DNA from: an uncultured Ruminococcus sp.
GTDB taxonomy: Bacteria > Bacillota > Clostridia > Oscillospirales > Ruminococcaceae
DNA length: 64,000 bases
Assembly: GCA_902780505.1 (NCBI GenBank)
Contig: CACZFN010000005.1
Location: 51,561-115,560 of the forward strand
Direction of reading: 5' to 3'
Below are positions 61,261 through 64,000 of the stretch, piece by piece. Numbering within the stretch: the first letter of the stretch is position 1; the number at the start of each line of letters is the position of its first letter. The notes beneath the pieces are model-generated. The model searched no databases. It was not told where the DNA came from and saw only the letters and a list, made by a program, of their open reading frames with translations. Position numbers and translations under genes: made by a program.

Positions 61261-62071
61261 GTTTATCCGATTTGACATAAAGAATGGAATAATGAGAAGG
61301 CTTTATGTATACTTAGTTTATTCTTTGTTTATTGTTGTATCCGTTTGGTTTTTTCAAGGGAAATTACATTCCTATGAAATTGAAAAATACTCAATCGGAG
61401 ATTGTTTATTATTTCTTTATGGTGGAGCAAAGGAATATGTTCCTAAAACTGGCGAGGTATTTGAAATGCCTTATTTATGGCTTGTGAATCATCTTTTAAT
61501 ACTCTATTTTACATTGAATTACACGGATAATGATCTGACCGGATTTGGACAGCAGCTTATTTATCGTTCCGGCGGAAGAGTTATCTGGTGGCTATCTAAA
61601 TGTATATGGAATATTATTATGGTGTCTGGCTTTTATATAATAGGCATTATAATAACTCTCCTGCTTGGGATCAACAATGCTGAGTTTACTCTTGATATTT
61701 CTGAACATATATCATATGTTGTAAATTTTGGAGATCAGTTAAAGCAGAATCATACTCAAAAAATAGCGTTAGAAATACTATTATTGCCTATATTATATTC
61801 CGTTGCAATAAGTTTACTTCAAATGTCCTTGACTTTGCTTTTCAAGCCTATATTTTCATATATAGTTTCAAGTTCAATTTGCCTCTCATCAGCCTATAAA
61901 CTTACTCCCATTTTGATAGGGAATTTTTCAATGGCTGCACGTAATGATAAAATTGTTAATAATGGCGTTAGTAGCGCATTAGGTATAATTTCATTTTCCA
62001 TTATTATCATACTGAGTGTAATAATTGGCGTGTTAATTATTAGAAAATGCAATATCTTAAATAAGGAGTGA
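61247..62071 (+). CDS. ABC-2 type permease, second
   Basis: ATG 61247, after GGAAG, overlaps the previous gene by 14 bases. The 274-residue protein has six hydrophobic segments and a coupling region LTGFGQQLIYRSGGRVIWWLSKCIW equivalent to the RTSRKKYYASK segment of the first permease. The two probably form a heterodimeric membrane channel. No substrate can be assigned from sequence. The next gene starts 5 bases after its stop. Confidence 0.82.
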   Translation: MSLIKFIRFDIKNGIMRRLYVYLVYSLFIVVSVWFFQGKLHSYEIEKYSIGDCLLFLYGGAKEYVPKTGEVFEMPYLWLVNHLLILYFTLNYTDNDLTGFGQQLIYRSGGRVIWWLSKCIWNIIMVSGFYIIGIIITLLLGINNAEFTLDISEHISYVVNFGDQLKQNHTQKIALEILLLPILYSVAISLLQMSLTLLFKPIFSYIVSSSICLSSAYKLTPILIGNFSMAARNDKIVNNGVSSALGIISFSIIIILSVIIGVLIIRKCNILNKE

Positions 62072-62076
62072 ATAAT

Positions 62077-62727
62077 ATGTCAATAGTCCTTAAAAACGTA
62101 ACTAAGAAGATCGGTAGAAACATGATTATTAATGATGTTTCATGTAACATAGAAAATGGCAGTATTACAGGATTTAAAGGTATCAATGGTTCTGGAAAAA
62201 CTATGTTGCTTCGTTTAATATCTGGTCTTATTTATCCTACCTCTGGTACAGTTGAGATTGATAAAAAAATACTGGGGAAGGATATTGCTTTTCCTGAAAG
62301 CATTGGGATAATGTTAGAGAATCCTTCATTTATAAACTCGTATAGTGGATATGACAATTTACGAATGCTTGCTGATATAAAGGGATTGATTGATGAAGAT
62401 CGGATTTGTGAGGTTATGGATCTCGTCGGATTAAAAGAAAACGGTAATAAAAAATACAGAAAGTTCTCGCTTGGAATGAAGCAAAGATTGGGTATTGCTG
62501 CAGCAATTATGGAAAAACCTGGGATCATCCTATTAGACGAACCCACTAATGCCTTGGATGAATCGGGTGTCAAGTTACTGACTGAAATAATTATAGCCGA
62601 GAGAAATCGTGGTGCTACAATAATACTTTCGAGTCATGATGCTCAATTCTTAAATAAAACCTCTAATAGAATAATAGAGATATCAAATGGGAAAATAACT
62701 AACGAAAGGAACAATTATGACATTTAG
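62077..62727 (+). CDS. ABC transporter ATPase
   Basis: ATG 62077 follows AAGGAG by 8 bases. The 216-residue ATPase has Walker A GINGSGKT (35-42), an N-G-S variant, signature FSLGMKQRLG, Walker B IILLDEP, D-loop NALD and H-loop SSHD. SLGMKQR in place of LSGGQ is typical of the BcrA/lantibiotic-immunity subgroup that works with ABC-2 permeases. This supports a role in export of, or self-protection from, a peptide product of the neighbouring agr-type locus. The next gene begins inside its last codons. Confidence 0.9.
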   Translation: MSIVLKNVTKKIGRNMIINDVSCNIENGSITGFKGINGSGKTMLLRLISGLIYPTSGTVEIDKKILGKDIAFPESIGIMLENPSFINSYSGYDNLRMLADIKGLIDEDRICEVMDLVGLKENGNKKYRKFSLGMKQRLGIAAAIMEKPGIILLDEPTNALDESGVKLLTEIIIAERNRGATIILSSHDAQFLNKTSNRIIEISNGKITNERNNYDI

Positions 62728-63346
62728 AATATTAAATAACAGAAGAAAAATTGCAATTGTATCCATTTCTATATTATCTGTCTTACTGGTTTGTATATGG
62801 GCTATAAAGATACGCGACACTAATTCTAAGGCTTACAATGTTAGAGAAGAAATCTATGATTCAAATGATTATGTTGCTCTTAATGGTAATTATTTTTTTG
62901 AAGCAATAGAAAAAACCGATGGATATTCGATTAAACTTAACTCTGTAGAAATTGAAGATTATGATACTTTCTATAATTCATATAACCGAGAAGCTCCCAG
63001 TTATAACGGTGTCTCTCCAAAACATATTGTGATGATAAACGTTACGGTAAAAAACGATTCAAACACCGATGGCTGTCTTCCGTTTAAGGGGTTTGGAATT
63101 TACAATGGTGCTCTCTACATACCTATTGATTTTGAAGCTTTGAATATGATTGATCCTAAAATTAATGGTAGTAGTGTTTTACAATTGAAAGAAAACTCCG
63201 AAGTAACCCTATCATTTCCATTCTCGGCTATGCCATTAGACGAAGCAGTCAACTCAAATAAATTGAACGATGTTTTAGAAAATGAAGATTTATATTTATG
63301 TGTATGTGAATTCCCTGTAAGAAAACTAATCCTGATAAGAAAATAA
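62717..63346 (+). CDS. Membrane-anchored protein of the agr-linked ABC cluster
   Basis: This 209-residue protein has one N-terminal hydrophobic segment (about 12-29) and no lipobox, followed by an extracytoplasmic domain. YSIKLNSVEIEDYDTFYNSY and HIVMINVTVKNDSNTDGCLPFKGFGIY have the same strand pattern as the lipoprotein at 59544. The two are probably related beta-sandwich proteins, one lipid-anchored and one membrane-anchored. AAAGGAAC precedes the ATG, overlapping the ATPase gene by 11 bases. Function unknown. Last gene of the unit; no clear terminator follows. Confidence 0.72.
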   Translation: MTFRILNNRRKIAIVSISILSVLLVCIWAIKIRDTNSKAYNVREEIYDSNDYVALNGNYFFEAIEKTDGYSIKLNSVEIEDYDTFYNSYNREAPSYNGVSPKHIVMINVTVKNDSNTDGCLPFKGFGIYNGALYIPIDFEALNMIDPKINGSSVLQLKENSEVTLSFPFSAMPLDEAVNSNKLNDVLENEDLYLCVCEFPVRKLILIRK

Positions 63347-63516
63347 CCAACTCTCCGGCGTTGTAGTAGTTGTTCGTTGATTTCTACAGAATCATTGGCT
63401 AAACTAAATCACACTCTAAAACTTGAAAAATGTGTTTGAAATACCAGCACATAAGTTCCCCCATAATTATCGGCAACGTCTCTGAGGAACATTCCCGTTC
63501 GTCTGAGAGCCTGTCA
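63347..63516. other. Short stretch without a recognised gene
   Basis: AT-rich after the last ABC-cluster gene, becoming more GC-rich towards 63480. No coding signal, terminator or attachment site could be recognised. Confidence 0.4.
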
Positions 63517-63859
63517 TCATTCAAGATATGAGTTCTTATGCTTCGCCTGTGTCCTCTGACGGCTACGGGCAACATTCTCTACACAGCGGTTGAGCTTTGT
63601 ATCGGGGTTGTCCTCAAAGGACGGATCGATCAGTCTCGGATCAAGACCGAGCTTTCTGCCGTCCGACGTAATCTTGAGCATATTGTCGATCGTAGGATCA
63701 ACATTTCCTGCATTGATAGCATCGGCACGGTCAGCAAGCTCCTGAACAAGCTCCTGCATCAGCGGTACGAATGTCAGCCACCTGCTTGAACATACTTATC
63801 AATTCGGGCAGACCTGTATAGTTAGCGATACGGGTGCGCTCCTTGAAACCTGTCACTGA
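63517..63859 (-). pseudogene. Remnant of a mobile-element mega-helicase (SNF2/DEAD-type)
   Basis: Two frames together match the C-terminal helicase region of very large proteins carried on integrative and conjugative elements. The first reads VTGFKERTRIANYTGLPELI followed by SMFKQVADIRTAD. It then shifts frame at about 63755 into ELVQELADRADAINAGNVDP, TIDNMLKITSDGRKLGLDPR and LIDPSFEDNPDTKLN. The segment normally between these parts is missing, and the end diverges into an unrelated tail. A stop codon precedes the first part. It marks the decayed edge of a former element. Confidence 0.7.
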
Positions 63860-63961
63860 CTACTTATGGACTCGTTCTAAGCGATCTTACCGATAGATTG
63901 AAAAAAGACAGGTAAATGGCTACTCTCCGTGTGTTGGAGAGATTGAAAGGACGAGAATACT

Positions 63962-64000
63962 ATGATCGATGCACTTTACAACTACCGCCAGGGCGAAATC
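63962..64000 (+). CDS. Start of a gene cut by the window edge
   Basis: ATG 63962 with GAAAGGACGAG upstream opens a frame MIDALYNYRQGEI that runs to the window end. Only 13 codons are visible. It may be a cargo gene of the element whose remnant lies to the left. A CTCTCC / GGAGAG hairpin is just before it. Confidence 0.35.
   Translation, partial: MIDALYNYRQGEI

Noticed and set aside
63401-63430. AAATCACACTCTAAAAC-like stretch resembling a CRISPR repeat on the minus strand
   Set aside because: Single copy, no regularly spaced repeats and no cas genes.

Overview
The window looks like the chromosome of a low- to mid-GC Firmicute of the Ruminococcus/Oscillospiraceae type. The evidence is the set of conserved Gram-positive genes (hprK, rapZ, whiA, dnaD/dnaI, rlmH, walJ, a perfect CIRCE element), many strong Shine-Dalgarno sites, lipoprotein signal peptides with acidic, serine-rich mature N-termini, and an accessory gene regulator (agr)-type signalling locus. 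No rRNA, tRNA or CRISPR array was found by eye.

Layout. 1-2300: accessory edge with a partial membrane protein, a GNAT acetyltransferase, a DUF5071-like protein and gene fragments. 2360-7080: AT-rich restriction-modification island. It holds an AbrB-like small regulator behind a consensus promoter and a perfect palindrome, two tandem beta-class DNA methyltransferases, a PD-(D/E)XK endonuclease and a second endonuclease-like protein whose catalytic residues are all replaced. A convergent gene of the tRNA-guanine transglycosylase superfamily (DpdA-like candidate) follows. 7080-7640: gene debris, including a tfoX start. 7641-23300: rlmD, dnaI, dnaD, rfbB, hsp20 with CIRCE, secreted proteins and lipoproteins, a pdaA-like deacetylase, a large FtsX-type permease without a visible ATPase, citrate synthase and prs. 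23500-32260: murD-hprK-murB-rapZ-whiA-dnaE cell-wall/regulation/replication cluster. 32300-41650: Ca2+-type P-ATPase, murA, walJ, rlmH, a DUF5662-like protein and an OmpR-type two-component system.

42180-46660: LacI-family regulator and a sugar ABC importer (binding protein and two permeases, no ATPase in the window). 46900-49590: polar amino-acid ABC importer whose binding protein appears circularly permuted, followed by a GNAT gene. 49640-53740 (minus): a YnbB-like PLP enzyme, a GNAT protein and two M42 aminopeptidases. 53989-55605: a lipoprotein with GLUG-like repeats.

55645-64000 is a second AT-rich accessory island. A LytTR response regulator, a GHKL histidine kinase and an AgrB protease are followed by an unusual ORF that joins a complete AgrD-like autoinducer precursor to a signal peptide and a 138-residue secreted domain. 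A lipoprotein, two ABC-2 permeases, an ABC ATPase and a membrane-anchored protein come next. Paired direct repeats lie just upstream of two promoters of the shape TTGAMW-17-TAGAAT (M = A or C, W = A or T), one before the regulator gene and one before agrB, which suggests a positive-feedback signalling circuit. The right edge carries a frameshifted remnant of a mega-helicase typical of integrative elements.

The two most promising systems are the agr locus with its AgrD fusion and the restriction-modification/transglycosylase island.
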